A stretch of 38,639 bases of DNA, taken from contig NZ_JQLW01000005.1 in the NCBI RefSeq assembly GCF_000744415.1, positions 1 to 38,639 of the forward strand. Direction: 5' to 3'. Below, in pieces: positions 9,032 to 17,596 of this stretch. A model generated the notes under the pieces. It had not been told where the DNA came from, did not search any database, and saw only the letters and a program-made list of their open reading frames with translations. Made by a program: the position numbers and the translations under genes. Position 1 is the first letter of the stretch; each line of letters opens with the position of its first letter. Origin of the DNA: Ghiorsea bivora (lineage in GTDB: Bacteria; Pseudomonadota; Zetaproteobacteria; Mariprofundales; Mariprofundaceae).

Positions 9032-10374
9032 GATGCCACCTCCATTGCAGAGATATAGTCGTTGATGTCGGCACCCTCAATCATTTCTGTGGTTGCCACC
9101 AACAAATGTTTACCATCGGAATCTTTCTCAATGGTTTCCAGTGGAATACCTGCAAAAATGTCTTGTTTGCGAGCTTCTGCGATAAATGCATCACGTTTTT
9201 CTTTGCTTTCAAAACTTAATACGGTTTCATTGTAGTGTGCACCATCGGCTGCGCTCACAGAACTTGGTAACTTCGATACCAATAAGTCCAAAGCAGCAGC
9301 CGAATGATTGGCTACTGTTGCTAAACCTGCATCACCCATCAGCGTCATATACGTTGCAGCTGCAGTACACATCAAACCTTGGTTGGTACAAATATTCGAT
9401 GTCGCTTTTTCGCGGCGAATATGTTGTTCGCGGGTGGATAATGTAAGCACAAAACCACGTTTACCGTCAGCATCGGTGGTCAAACCACAAACACGCCCTG
9501 GCATTTGACGCAGATACTTCTGTTTACAAGCAAACACACCCAAATGTGGGCCACCAAACGCCATAGGAATACCCAACGCCTGCCCTGAACCCACCACAAT
9601 ATCAGCGCCATATGCACCCGGTGATTCAATCAAACCAAATGCACTCACATCAGAAAATGCGACCACCATCAAACATTTATTGGCATCACATGCTTCACGC
9701 AATGGTGCCAAATCATAAACAGAGCCATAGAAATCAGGGTATTGCACAATTACACATGCTGTTTTCTCATCAATCTCAGCAATCACTTTGCTTAAATCCG
9801 TGCCAAACTTACCCATGCCCACTTCAACATAGTCACCTTCAAGACGGGATAAATAGTTCTCAGTAACTCTGCGGTAGCGCGGATTCACTGAACCTGCAAT
9901 CACAGTACGCGTTTTACGCGTAACACGGCGCGCCATCAGTGCTGCTTCAGCCGTTGCCGTTGCTGCTTCATACATGGATGCGTTGGATACATCCATACCT
10001 GTAAGTCGTGCAATCATGGTTTGGTATTCAAACAAAGCTTGCAATGTGCCTTGGGCAATTTCTGGTTGATAAGGTGTGTAAGCAGTTAAAAACTCACCAC
10101 GCGAAATCACATAATCCACCACCGCAGGCACAAAATGATGATACGTACCGCCGCCTAAGAAACAGCGGGTATTGCCTGCATGCCTATTCTTTTCCGCCGC
10201 TTTGGTAAACTTTTTTACAATGCCCGCTTCAGACAAAGCATCAGGCAGATTAAGACTGCCTAGTTTGGTATGAAATTCACTAGGGATATCAGCAAACAGC
10301 TCCATAATATGGCTGTGTCCCATGCTTTCCAGCATGGCTTGTCTATCACTATCGGTATGGGGTAAATATCGCAT
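9028..10374 (-). CDS. gcvPA: Glycine dehydrogenase (decarboxylating) subunit 1
   Basis: This is the N-terminal half of the two-subunit glycine decarboxylase, which forms an alpha2beta2 complex with GcvPB. The protein is 448 aa, typical for the split form. It begins MRYLPHTDSDRQAMLESMG. Typical segments are GGGTYHHFVPAVVDYVISRGEF, TPYQPEIAQGTLQALFEYQT and LTLSTREQHIRREKATSNICTNQ. It has no PLP lysine of its own, as expected for this subunit. A GAGAG ribosome binding site precedes the ATG. The stop overlaps the gcvPB start. An imperfect inverted repeat lies between gcvH and this gene. Confidence 0.95.
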   Translation of the reverse strand: MRYLPHTDSDRQAMLESMGHSHIMELFADIPSEFHTKLGSLNLPDALSEAGIVKKFTKAAEKNRHAGNTRCFLGGGTYHHFVPAVVDYVISRGEFLTAYTPYQPEIAQGTLQALFEYQTMIARLTGMDVSNASMYEAATATAEAALMARRVTRKTRTVIAGSVNPRYRRVTENYLSRLEGDYVEVGMGKFGTDLSKVIAEIDEKTACVIVQYPDFYGSVYDLAPLREACDANKCLMVVAFSDVSAFGLIESPGAYGADIVVGSGQALGIPMAFGGPHLGVFACKQKYLRQMPGRVCGLTTDADGKRGFVLTLSTREQHIRREKATSNICTNQGLMCTAAATYMTLMGDAGLATVANHSAAALDLLVSKLPSSVSAADGAHYNETVLSFESKEKRDAFIAEARKQDIFAGIPLETIEKDSDGKHLLVATTEMIEGADINDYISAMEVAS

Positions 10375-10388
10375 GATTTATCTCTCAA

Positions 10389-10448
10389 ACCACCAAAACA
10401 AAAGAACACAAAAGCAAAAACCTTCGTGTTCTTCCCGTTTTTCGTGGT
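10389..10448. repeat. Imperfect inverted repeat between gcvH and gcvPA
   Basis: The left arm ACCACCAAAACAAAAGAACAC (from 10389) pairs imperfectly with CTTCGTGTTCTTCCCGTTTTTCGTGGT (ending 10448). One strand reads as a CACCACGAAAAACGGGAAG-type intergenic repeat, a degenerate family seen in many bacterial genomes. The transcribed hairpin could modulate gcvH relative to gcvPA expression, but that is inference. Confidence 0.45.
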
Positions 10449-10451
10449 GAA

Positions 10452-10832
10452 TTAGTCGTCTAAAAATTCAGTATATTCTTCAGGGTTCATTAACTCAGCA
10501 GAAGCATTATTATCGCTAACCTTCACCTTAACAATCCAACCTGCCCCATAAGGGTCAGAGTTTACCAAGTCAGGCTCACCTTCTAGCGCTTCATTTACTT
10601 CAATCACTTCACCTGCCACTGGTGCATACACATCCGACACAGCTTTTACGGATTCAACAACACCATAAGCTTCTCCAGCATCTACACTGCGCCCCACATC
10701 AGGTAGCTCAACAAACACTATGTCGCCAAGTGCTTCTTGGGCATGGTCAGACACACCAAATGTTGCCGTATCACCTTCGATGCGCACCCATTCATGGTCT
10801 TTGGTATATTTCAAGTCCGTTGGTATTGACAT
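10452..10832 (-). CDS. gcvH: Glycine cleavage system H protein
   Basis: This is the lipoyl carrier that shuttles the aminomethyl intermediate among P, T and L proteins. The protein is 126 aa, normal for GcvH. The lipoylated lysine is K63 in GVVESVKAVSDVYAPVAG. The N-terminus YTKDHEWVRIEGD and the C-terminal PYGAGWIVKVK are typical. It starts one base after the gcvT stop, so the two are tightly coupled. No lipoamide dehydrogenase (L protein) gene is present in the window. Confidence 0.97.
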   Translation of the reverse strand: MSIPTDLKYTKDHEWVRIEGDTATFGVSDHAQEALGDIVFVELPDVGRSVDAGEAYGVVESVKAVSDVYAPVAGEVIEVNEALEGEPDLVNSDPYGAGWIVKVKVSDNNASAELMNPEEYTEFLDD

Positions 10833-10833
10833 A

Positions 10834-11928
10834 TTATTTCCTCACATTGGAACGCACAAATGGTGTTTTTGTACGTTCAGCCTCAATTTGTTTGCCGCGT
10901 ATTTCAACAGCTAATTGTCCTTCTGTCATGTGCTCAGGTTTCACATATGCCAAAGCCACGCCGCCACCTGCCAATGGTGAAAACATGCCCGATGTGATTT
11001 CACCGCTTTCTTCACCATCCACAAACACTTTATAATGTTCGCGTGGAATTCCGCGACCTACCAATTTCAAGGCAATCAACTTTTTCTGTGCGCCTTCTGC
11101 TTTGCGTTTTTCAACAGCTACTTTCCCAATAAAGTCGCCCTTATCCAATTTGGTAATCCACATTAATTTGGCTTCAACAGGGGTCACTACATCCGAAATT
11201 TCATGACCATAAAGGGCATAACCCATTTCTGTACGCAACATATCACGCGCAGCTAGACCAATCGGCACCGCACCTTGTTCAAGCAAAGCATTCCAAACAT
11301 CCACGGCAATACTGTTTGGGATATAAATTTCAAAACCATCTTCACCCGTATAACCCGTGCGCGACACAATGCCACCCGAACTGGAAATCTGACCTCTAGC
11401 AAACTTATAATAACCAATGGCTTCCAAATCAAAACCAACAATGGTTTGCAATGCAGCTTGTGCTTTTGCACCCTGCAATGCCAGCAATGTGGTGTCGTCA
11501 GATTCATCAGTGACGGTCACATCAAAATTCGCTGCCTCAGTCTGCAAATGCACCACATCTTTATAGCGATTCGCCGCATTGATGCACAAATAGTAGTTCT
11601 CATCATCGATTTTATAGGTGGTGATATCATCAATAAATGTACCCTGTTCGTTGAGCAATGCAGAATATTGCACCTGCCCATCCACAAGTTTGGACACATC
11701 ATTGGTGGTCACATATTGCAAGAAATTCAAAGCACCTTTGCCCTGAATACGAACTTGCCCCATATGTGTGATATCAAAAATACCCGCTTCGCCATCACGA
11801 ACCGCAGTATATTCTTTAAGGGCACCGTTTTTGTATTGCACAGGCAATTCATAACCCGCAAATGGTACGATTTTACCACCCAGCTTCACATGCTCATCAA
11901 AGAGTGGTGTTTTTAGTAAATCTGTCAT
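10834..11928 (-). CDS. gcvT: Glycine cleavage system T protein (aminomethyltransferase)
   Basis: It releases ammonia from aminomethyl-lipoyl-GcvH and transfers the one-carbon unit to tetrahydrofolate, giving 5,10-methylene-THF. The protein is 364 aa. It begins MTDLLKTPLFDEHVKLGGK. Diagnostic segments are DITHMGQVRIQGKGALNFLQ, SRTGYTGEDGFEIYIPN and ARDMLRTEMGYALYGHEI. The ATG has GGAG a few bases upstream. About 120 bases separate it from the aminotransferase gene upstream. That gap has foldable sequence but no glycine riboswitch that I can recognise. Confidence 0.97.
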   Translation of the reverse strand: MTDLLKTPLFDEHVKLGGKIVPFAGYELPVQYKNGALKEYTAVRDGEAGIFDITHMGQVRIQGKGALNFLQYVTTNDVSKLVDGQVQYSALLNEQGTFIDDITTYKIDDENYYLCINAANRYKDVVHLQTEAANFDVTVTDESDDTTLLALQGAKAQAALQTIVGFDLEAIGYYKFARGQISSSGGIVSRTGYTGEDGFEIYIPNSIAVDVWNALLEQGAVPIGLAARDMLRTEMGYALYGHEISDVVTPVEAKLMWITKLDKGDFIGKVAVEKRKAEGAQKKLIALKLVGRGIPREHYKVFVDGEESGEITSGMFSPLAGGGVALAYVKPEHMTEGQLAVEIRGKQIEAERTKTPFVRSNVRK

Positions 11929-11947
11929 TTATTCTCCAATCAATGGC

Positions 11948-11961
11948 GCGACTAAAGTCGC
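11948..11961. repeat. Short palindrome upstream of gcvT
   Basis: GCGACT-AA-AGTCGC is a perfect 6-base inverted repeat, 20 bases upstream of the gcvT start. The flanking GGCGCGACTAAAGTCGCACTTCC resembles a common REP-like repeat (GCGACTTTAGTCGC) of gammaproteobacterial intergenic DNA. A cis-regulatory role is possible but unproven. Confidence 0.45.
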
Positions 11962-11987
11962 ACTTCCTATTTACAAGTCCATGGAAG

Positions 11988-12040
11988 GGGGCTCAAGGTG
12001 AATGGCAAAGCCAGAGAGAGCACCCTAGGGTGTTAGCCCC
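11988..12040. other. Foldable element upstream of gcvT
   Basis: GGGGCT (11988-11993) pairs with AGCCCC (12035-12040). The enclosed sequence holds GGC-AAA-GCC (12004-12012) and a perfect 12-base palindrome CACCCTAGGGTG (12021-12032). This gives a three-way-junction-like fold. It lies between the aminotransferase stop and gcvT, where a leader RNA or intergenic repeat could sit. It does not match the glycine riboswitch consensus as I know it. Confidence 0.35.
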
Positions 12041-12049
12041 ACATGCTTC

Positions 12050-13228
12050 TTATTCGCCGTATGATGCTAAAGTTGCTGCCATAGCTTTTTGAGCATCCAC
12101 ATTCGCGCCAACACGACCCAATACTTCACCCAATGCAGACACACATTTAAGTACATTATCTTTACGGCAAGCATAACCCATTAAACCAATACGCCATACT
12201 TTACCAGCCATTACACCAAGACCCGCACCAATTTCAAGGTTATAATCATTAAGCAACATACCACGCACTTGTGCATCATCCACACCATCAGGAATAGTCA
12301 CTGCATTTAATTGCGGCAAACGGTCTGCTTCAGGAACAACAAAGGTTAAACCCAAAGCTTCCAATCCTGCTTTGAGTGCATTGTGATGTTTGGCATGACG
12401 CGCCCATGCATTTTCTAACCCTTCATCTTGCAATAAAACCAAGGATTCATGCAATGCATACAATGCATTAATTGGTGCAGTATGATGGTAGGCACGTTTG
12501 GCACCTTTACCCCAATAACCCATGACAAGATTCAAGTCCAAAAACCAGCTTTGTACTTTGGTTTTACGATTTTGAATACGTTCAACCGATGCTTGGCTAA
12601 ATGACACAGGTGATAAACCTGGCGTACAAGACAAACATTTTTGTGTGCCCGAATAAATCGCATCAATGCCCCAATCATCCACACGAAGTTCTGTACCACC
12701 CAATGAAGTCACTGCATCCACAATAGTCAAACAATCATGGGCATGAGCCAAATCGCACATCGCTTTCACATCTGTCGTTGCACCCGTTGAAGTTTCAGCA
12801 TGCACAAAAGCAACCGTTGTTGCTTCAGGATGCGCTTTAAGTGCAGCCTCCAGTTTCGCAGGGTCACAAGCTTGCCCCCATTCATCTTCAACCATGACTG
12901 CAGTAGCACCACAACGTTCCACGTTTTCTTTCATGCGTCCGCCAAATACACCATTTTGGCATACAATCACTGTATCTCCTGCTTCAACAAGGTTCACAAA
13001 ACATGTTTCCATACCAGCAGATCCTGGTGCTGACACGGGAATGGTTAGTTCATTTTTGGTTTGAAAGGCATATTGCAAAAGCCCTTTCATTTCATCCATC
13101 ATTTGCACAAACAAAGGATCCAAATGACCAATCGTTGGACGACTCATGGCTTCTAAAATACGTGGGTTCACATCTGAAGGACCTGGTCCCATCAGTGTAC
13201 GTTGTGGTGGGTGAAATGATGATGTCAT
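12050..13228 (-). CDS. Serine/alanine-glyoxylate aminotransferase (class V)
   Basis: This is a PLP enzyme that transfers an amino group to glyoxylate to make glycine. Serine (yielding hydroxypyruvate) or alanine (yielding pyruvate) is the donor. The protein is 392 aa. The N-terminus carries LMGPGPSDVNPRILEAMSRP. The PLP lysine is K197 in YSGTQKCLSCTPGLSPVSF, with VDAVTSLGGTELRVDDWGID just before it. This parallels human AGT ([27 protein letters not shown]). An AGAGG ribosome binding site precedes the ATG. Neighbouring glycolate oxidase and glycine cleavage genes support a glyoxylate-to-glycine role. The donor amino acid cannot be fixed from sequence alone. Phosphoserine or aspartate donors are less likely here. 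Confidence 0.9.
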   Translation of the reverse strand: MTSSFHPPQRTLMGPGPSDVNPRILEAMSRPTIGHLDPLFVQMMDEMKGLLQYAFQTKNELTIPVSAPGSAGMETCFVNLVEAGDTVIVCQNGVFGGRMKENVERCGATAVMVEDEWGQACDPAKLEAALKAHPEATTVAFVHAETSTGATTDVKAMCDLAHAHDCLTIVDAVTSLGGTELRVDDWGIDAIYSGTQKCLSCTPGLSPVSFSQASVERIQNRKTKVQSWFLDLNLVMGYWGKGAKRAYHHTAPINALYALHESLVLLQDEGLENAWARHAKHHNALKAGLEALGLTFVVPEADRLPQLNAVTIPDGVDDAQVRGMLLNDYNLEIGAGLGVMAGKVWRIGLMGYACRKDNVLKCVSALGEVLGRVGANVDAQKAMAATLASYGE

Positions 13229-13315
13229 GTCTTACCTCTCATAAAAGATTTAATTCGATACATTATAGATAAATGTACGTGATGCACCCTCAAGCTGTTT
13301 AGGGATACTCCAAAA

Positions 13316-13603
13316 TCACGTCGGCCAAAGTTGCATACCTAATACCGTGAACTGCACAGTGAATGCTAAACAAAGCATGGTTGCCAAGCCATAAAGCAAT
13401 GTGAAACCTACGGCTCGAATCTGCTGAATACCAATATAAAGCCCTGCAATAGATACGAAAAATGCAAATTCATTCATCACCAACAAACTCAAAAGCGGCA
13501 CTGCCCTTGCACCATTATTGTCAACCATATTGCCTAAAACAATAATGGGCATAAATGTTAAACTTAAAACCACTGCGATATATGGAAAGTAAATCTTTTT
13601 CAT
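13316..13603 (-). CDS. Small multi-pass membrane protein, unknown function
   Basis: This 95-aa protein has no recognised family. It has three hydrophobic segments, about residues 5-25, 35-58 and 65-90, with short polar links. The ATG at 13603 (MKKIYFPYIAVVL) is chosen because GAGGAAGAG precedes it. An upstream GTG in the same frame lies inside the BASS gene and has no such site. The ATG is about ten bases after the BASS carrier stop, so the two are probably co-translated. It could be a small partner of the carrier, but nothing in the sequence proves this. Confidence 0.6.
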   Translation of the reverse strand: MKKIYFPYIAVVLSLTFMPIIVLGNMVDNNGARAVPLLSLLVMNEFAFFVSIAGLYIGIQQIRAVGFTLLYGLATMLCLAFTVQFTVLGMQLWPT

Positions 13604-13613
13604 GTTCTCTTCC

Positions 13614-14549
13614 TCATACAGGCAAAACCACACCCGTTTTTTGCCGCCTTAACACGGCCGTCAAAGCCGCTGTGGTTACAATGCACCACACTGCAAACAG
13701 AGCTGCGGGCAATGCCGTCTGTGGCTCAAAATGAGCCAGTGCCAAAGCCACACCCAACCCCGCATTTTGCATACCAATCTCAATGACCAAGGTGATTTTA
13801 TAGCTGGTTTTAAAATGAAACAGTGTCGCCACCACATAACCAAATACATAACCCAAAGCATTCACCATGATAACCAACGCAGCCACCCAAGCCGTCAGCT
13901 GCGAAATTCGCTCCTGATTGGCTGCCACAGCATAACTACAAATGATAATAATGGCGATAGATGCCAATGCAGGCGCAACATCTTCAATCTGATGATGCCA
14001 AGTTTCAAGCTTGGGTTTAAGCAACATCGCCACAAACAAGGGTAAAACAACAATCAAAAAAATCGTTTGCATCATAGGCCAAAACGGAATCGGCAACCAC
14101 ACGCCCCCTAACCACTGCATTAAGGCTGGTGTTAACAGTGGTGAAAGCATGGTTGCAATCAATGTCATACCAATAGAAAAAGCAACAGCACCGCCTGCAA
14201 GGTATGTCATCACATTGCTTGCCATCGCACCTGGCGCACAACCTACAATAATAAAGCCCAAAGCTAATGCCGCTGGATAATCCAAAGCCACCAACACGGA
14301 TGCCGCAGCAAAACCCAAGAGCGGCATGATTGTAAACTGACTTATAACACCAATGGTAATATATTGTGGCCTACGCAGCGCTTGTTTGGCTTCGTCTAAG
14401 GGCAATACCAACCCCACAGCAAACATGGTAATCGCAAATAACCACAAGAAATAATCTTTAACCAACAAAAACACAGGTGGATAAAAATATGCCACAACAG
14501 CACAAGCCAAGGTTAAGGCTGCCATATGATTGGAAATCCATTTGAACAT
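13614..14549 (-). CDS. BASS-family (bile acid:sodium symporter-like) organic anion carrier
   Basis: This is a sodium-coupled or sodium-linked carrier of the SBF/BASS fold, 311 aa with about ten hydrophobic segments. Two family signatures are clear. GCAPGAMASNVMTYLAGG (about 103-120) forms one discontinuous helix crossover. IGMQNAGLGVALALAHF (about 260-276) forms the other, which contributes to the sodium and substrate sites. Plant BASS proteins move pyruvate (BASS2) and glycolate (BASS6). This gene lies inside a glycolate/glyoxylate/glycine gene run, so a small organic acid such as glycolate or glyoxylate is a reasonable guess. A GGAG ribosome binding site precedes the ATG. It follows the kinase stop by four bases. 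Confidence 0.85.
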   Translation of the reverse strand: MFKWISNHMAALTLACAVVAYFYPPVFLLVKDYFLWLFAITMFAVGLVLPLDEAKQALRRPQYITIGVISQFTIMPLLGFAAASVLVALDYPAALALGFIIVGCAPGAMASNVMTYLAGGAVAFSIGMTLIATMLSPLLTPALMQWLGGVWLPIPFWPMMQTIFLIVVLPLFVAMLLKPKLETWHHQIEDVAPALASIAIIIICSYAVAANQERISQLTAWVAALVIMVNALGYVFGYVVATLFHFKTSYKITLVIEIGMQNAGLGVALALAHFEPQTALPAALFAVWCIVTTAALTAVLRRQKTGVVLPV

Positions 14550-14553
14550 GTGG

Positions 14554-16650
14554 TTAATGCTCCTTAGCTACAGGAAAGAACACCTCAAAAGTAGTACCTT
14601 TGCCGACCTTTGATACCACATGTAACCCACCATGATGCCCCCGCATAATACCCAAAACAGCACTCATGCCTAAACCTCTACCCGTAAACTTGGTTGTAAA
14701 AAAAGGGTCAAATATTTTTTGTAACGTAACTGCATCCATGCCGCAACCCGTATCCTCAACCGTTAACTTCACAAACACCCCAGCTTGCATCGCTTCACCT
14801 TCAACCAATGCTTCAATCATCATTTGATTCAAATCAACCTTACTTGTTTGTACCCGCACCACACCTTTATGTTCCGAAATGGCTTCAGATGCATTGATAA
14901 TCAAGTTCATAATCACCTGTTGAATTTGCCCTACATCACCCTCAACTTTAGGTAAATCAGTCATCAAACGCATCTCAACTTTAACCGATTTATTCACTGT
15001 CGCCGATAACAGCTGCGATATACCCTTCACTGTTTGTGAAATATCCAATCGTTTCACAAAAAATGCACCCTTGCCAGAATAAGCAAGCATTTGCTCACAA
15101 AGTGCCGCAGCATTTTCACTGGCTTTGACAACCTGTTGCAAATGTTGCTGTAACTTCGGCTCATGTTTCAACTTTTGCATGGCCATACCCGCATGCCCCA
15201 TAATCACAGTCAATAAATTATTAAAGTCATGCGCAATGCCTCCTGCCAATACACCCAAACTTTCCAAGCGTTGCGTATGCTCAGATTGTTTCTGTAAACG
15301 TTTTCGCTCAGTTACATCTCTCGCAAACAACGTGAATAAGGTCTGTTTCCCCACCCCATACACTTCGGATATACTAACCTCTGTGCATTTATCCTTTTCT
15401 GCCAGTAAACCAGCCTTCACCTCTTGCACCCCCTGCAACAACATGGGATGTTTATGCACAAAAGCGGCAAAACTCGGCTCTTCATGCGCCCATTGAGGAA
15501 AAGCAAACAAGTCATACACATATTTACCTTGTAGCTTATAACCGCGGCATGTAAACAGTTTCTCCGCAGCAGGATTTACATCCAACACCTTGCCTTGATG
15601 GTCAATATTAATTACAGCATCCGAGGCCATCTCCAAAATCGCGTGTTTTCTTTCCTCGCTACCTACCAATTGGCGCAAAGTGAACACCAATAAAATAGTT
15701 AAACCAATACCCAAAGCACCACTTAAGTAAAAAAACAAAAAATTACGATCAAACCAATACACAACATGCGTCGTGTTTACCGCAATATCCTGCCCTAAAA
15801 TATGCGGTGTTGTTTGCTCAAGCATAAAACCCGACCACCATGCAGGTTCTGTCACAGAAGCAAAATTAAAAGTAAACGGGCGACCTTCTGCAGGCTGATA
15901 GACGACAACAGAGACACTGGTATCATTCGGTACTGACGCAGGCGCCAACAACGTCTCTATATCCAAACCCATTCCAAGCACGGCATTCACCAAGTCTGTT
16001 CGATTTTGCTGAAAATAGGGGTCTGATACACCAACATAACCTGCATACAATGCCTCAAACATCCATAAACGCGGTATTTGTTCATCCAAGCGCATCACCA
16101 GCGATATCACCTCATCACCTGTAATCACATCATGTAAGGTTTCCGCCAATAAAGGTTGTCCTAACAAATCTAAACCCAACAGTGGCACATGAGATACATC
16201 ATAAGGCTCTACAAAACGAATCGGAAAATAATACGCACGTGCTGGTGAAGGTTGCCATGTCTTACCATCATCATTACCGATTTGGTAATCAATAAAACCT
16301 GCATCATGCATCTCATTCTCAAATGAATCACGCTGCTGTTGTGAAATTTTGGGAGCAAACACCACTGTTGAAACGAAATTGTACTTGGCAAACAAGTGTT
16401 CAGCATTCAAACGTAAAGTATCACTTTCAATACCATTTGCCGCATACAAGGAAGCCGTCAATCCACTCAACTCATTGCGTATTTGTGCCATACGCATTTC
16501 AATATGTTCAACCACATGATTATGGTATTGTTCAAACTTATTTTTTTCTAAACCCAATAGATACATAAAAGCAAAAAACATCATACCCAGTGTTAACACT
16601 GCACCCAGTATCAGGCTAATCAGCAACACTGGGTGGGATTCTGTTTTCAT
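14554..16650 (-). CDS. CHASE-PAS sensor histidine kinase
   Basis: This is a membrane sensor kinase of 698 aa. The order is a first membrane helix (about 9-32), an extracytoplasmic CHASE-like domain (about 60-290, with YYFPIRFVEPY and GLDLLGQPLLAETL) and a second helix (about 304-327). Then come a PAS domain (about 335-450) and an H box LAGGIAHDFNNLLTVIMGH with phospho-accepting H474. The catalytic domain has QVIMNLIINASEA, VEDTGCGMD and GRGLGMSAVLGIMRGHHGG. There is no receiver domain, and no response regulator gene is found in the window. The ATG overlaps the stop of the periplasmic binding protein gene by four bases (ATGA), which points to a ligand-sensing pair. Confidence 0.92.
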   Translation of the reverse strand: MKTESHPVLLISLILGAVLTLGMMFFAFMYLLGLEKNKFEQYHNHVVEHIEMRMAQIRNELSGLTASLYAANGIESDTLRLNAEHLFAKYNFVSTVVFAPKISQQQRDSFENEMHDAGFIDYQIGNDDGKTWQPSPARAYYFPIRFVEPYDVSHVPLLGLDLLGQPLLAETLHDVITGDEVISLVMRLDEQIPRLWMFEALYAGYVGVSDPYFQQNRTDLVNAVLGMGLDIETLLAPASVPNDTSVSVVVYQPAEGRPFTFNFASVTEPAWWSGFMLEQTTPHILGQDIAVNTTHVVYWFDRNFLFFYLSGALGIGLTILLVFTLRQLVGSEERKHAILEMASDAVINIDHQGKVLDVNPAAEKLFTCRGYKLQGKYVYDLFAFPQWAHEEPSFAAFVHKHPMLLQGVQEVKAGLLAEKDKCTEVSISEVYGVGKQTLFTLFARDVTERKRLQKQSEHTQRLESLGVLAGGIAHDFNNLLTVIMGHAGMAMQKLKHEPKLQQHLQQVVKASENAAALCEQMLAYSGKGAFFVKRLDISQTVKGISQLLSATVNKSVKVEMRLMTDLPKVEGDVGQIQQVIMNLIINASEAISEHKGVVRVQTSKVDLNQMMIEALVEGEAMQAGVFVKLTVEDTGCGMDAVTLQKIFDPFFTTKFTGRGLGMSAVLGIMRGHHGGLHVVSKVGKGTTFEVFFPVAKEH

Positions 16651-17594
16651 GGTGAAACTTTCACTGCTTTAAATAATATCTCCGCAGGAAGATGTATATT
16701 TGCTTTGTTTAATAACTTAAGATTTACAAACGTTTCCCAACGTCGATTGGCAACCACAGGAATGCGACGCAATGGTTTACCTTGCAACACATGTATTGCC
16801 AGCTGCACCATCCAGTCCCCTTGCTCTTGCGCAATTTTGGTCATCGCAAACATGGTGTATGGTGTCATAAAGTCATAGGTGGTTACAGTGAATGTCTGTG
16901 CATGTTGTTGCACAAACTGTTGCACCAGTTGCTTATCCCAATCTGCAATGCCAGCAACATTATTGAGCACAATCATGTCTGCCGATTGTCCAGCCAAATA
17001 CGCTTGTTTCCAAGCCTGCACATTATCAACAAACATCGCTCGTACTTGCACACCTTCTTGGGCATATATCTTTTTCAACCAATGAAATTCTTTGCTATCC
17101 GTCGCCACACCTTTAACACCAATAAAAAACACATCATTTACATCATCCAAACTTTCACGTGCTGCGCGCAAAATGGCTTGAATAGGCGAGACTTCAATCA
17201 TACCCGTTGCATTAGAATAAGGATAACCATAAGCCTCAGCGGTCCAGTTGATACCGCAAAACACAAAAGGGATAGCGTTACCTTGGTAGTAGGGTTTCAC
17301 CAAATATTTGGATGCATTGTCATCGGAGACCAAAACAACATCTGGGTTAATGCGGGTAATAAGCTGTCTTGCTTCCAGCGCCTTTTGCTTGCCATAAACT
17401 TCTGAAGTATGCCGTTTGGTATCCATATAAAATACCGTTAAATGACACTGGCCTTGCAAACCTTGGCGCACCTCTTGTTCAATCGCATCACTCCAAGCGT
17501 AACCCGCATGGTAAGAATTGATATATACACACTCCTTAGCTTGAACTGCGCTTGATAGCACACAAAAAGCCAACAGTAGGAGTGCATGTTTCAT
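16647..17594 (-). CDS. Periplasmic ABC-type substrate-binding protein (PF04392-like)
   Basis: This is a secreted binding protein of 315 aa. It has a clear signal peptide, MKHALLLLAFCVLSSAVQA, cleaved after AQA-type residues near position 19. The mature part has the two-lobe periplasmic binding fold of the ABC_sub_bind family, with INSYHAGYAWSDAIEQ, INPDVVLVSDDNASKYL, IPFVFCGINWT and TTYDFMTPYTMFAMTKIAQEQG. No ABC permease or ATPase gene is near. Instead the histidine kinase follows with a four-base overlap, so it probably presents a ligand to that sensor rather than feeding transport. It begins two bases after the glcF stop. The ligand is unknown. Confidence 0.85.
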   Translation of the reverse strand: MKHALLLLAFCVLSSAVQAKECVYINSYHAGYAWSDAIEQEVRQGLQGQCHLTVFYMDTKRHTSEVYGKQKALEARQLITRINPDVVLVSDDNASKYLVKPYYQGNAIPFVFCGINWTAEAYGYPYSNATGMIEVSPIQAILRAARESLDDVNDVFFIGVKGVATDSKEFHWLKKIYAQEGVQVRAMFVDNVQAWKQAYLAGQSADMIVLNNVAGIADWDKQLVQQFVQQHAQTFTVTTYDFMTPYTMFAMTKIAQEQGDWMVQLAIHVLQGKPLRRIPVVANRRWETFVNLKLLNKANIHLPAEILFKAVKVSP

Positions 17595-17596
17595 AT

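Noticed and set aside
11929-12049. Glycine riboswitch before gcvT
   Set aside because: The tandem GAGAG/CACC core pattern expected for the aptamer is not visible. Only generic palindromes are seen.
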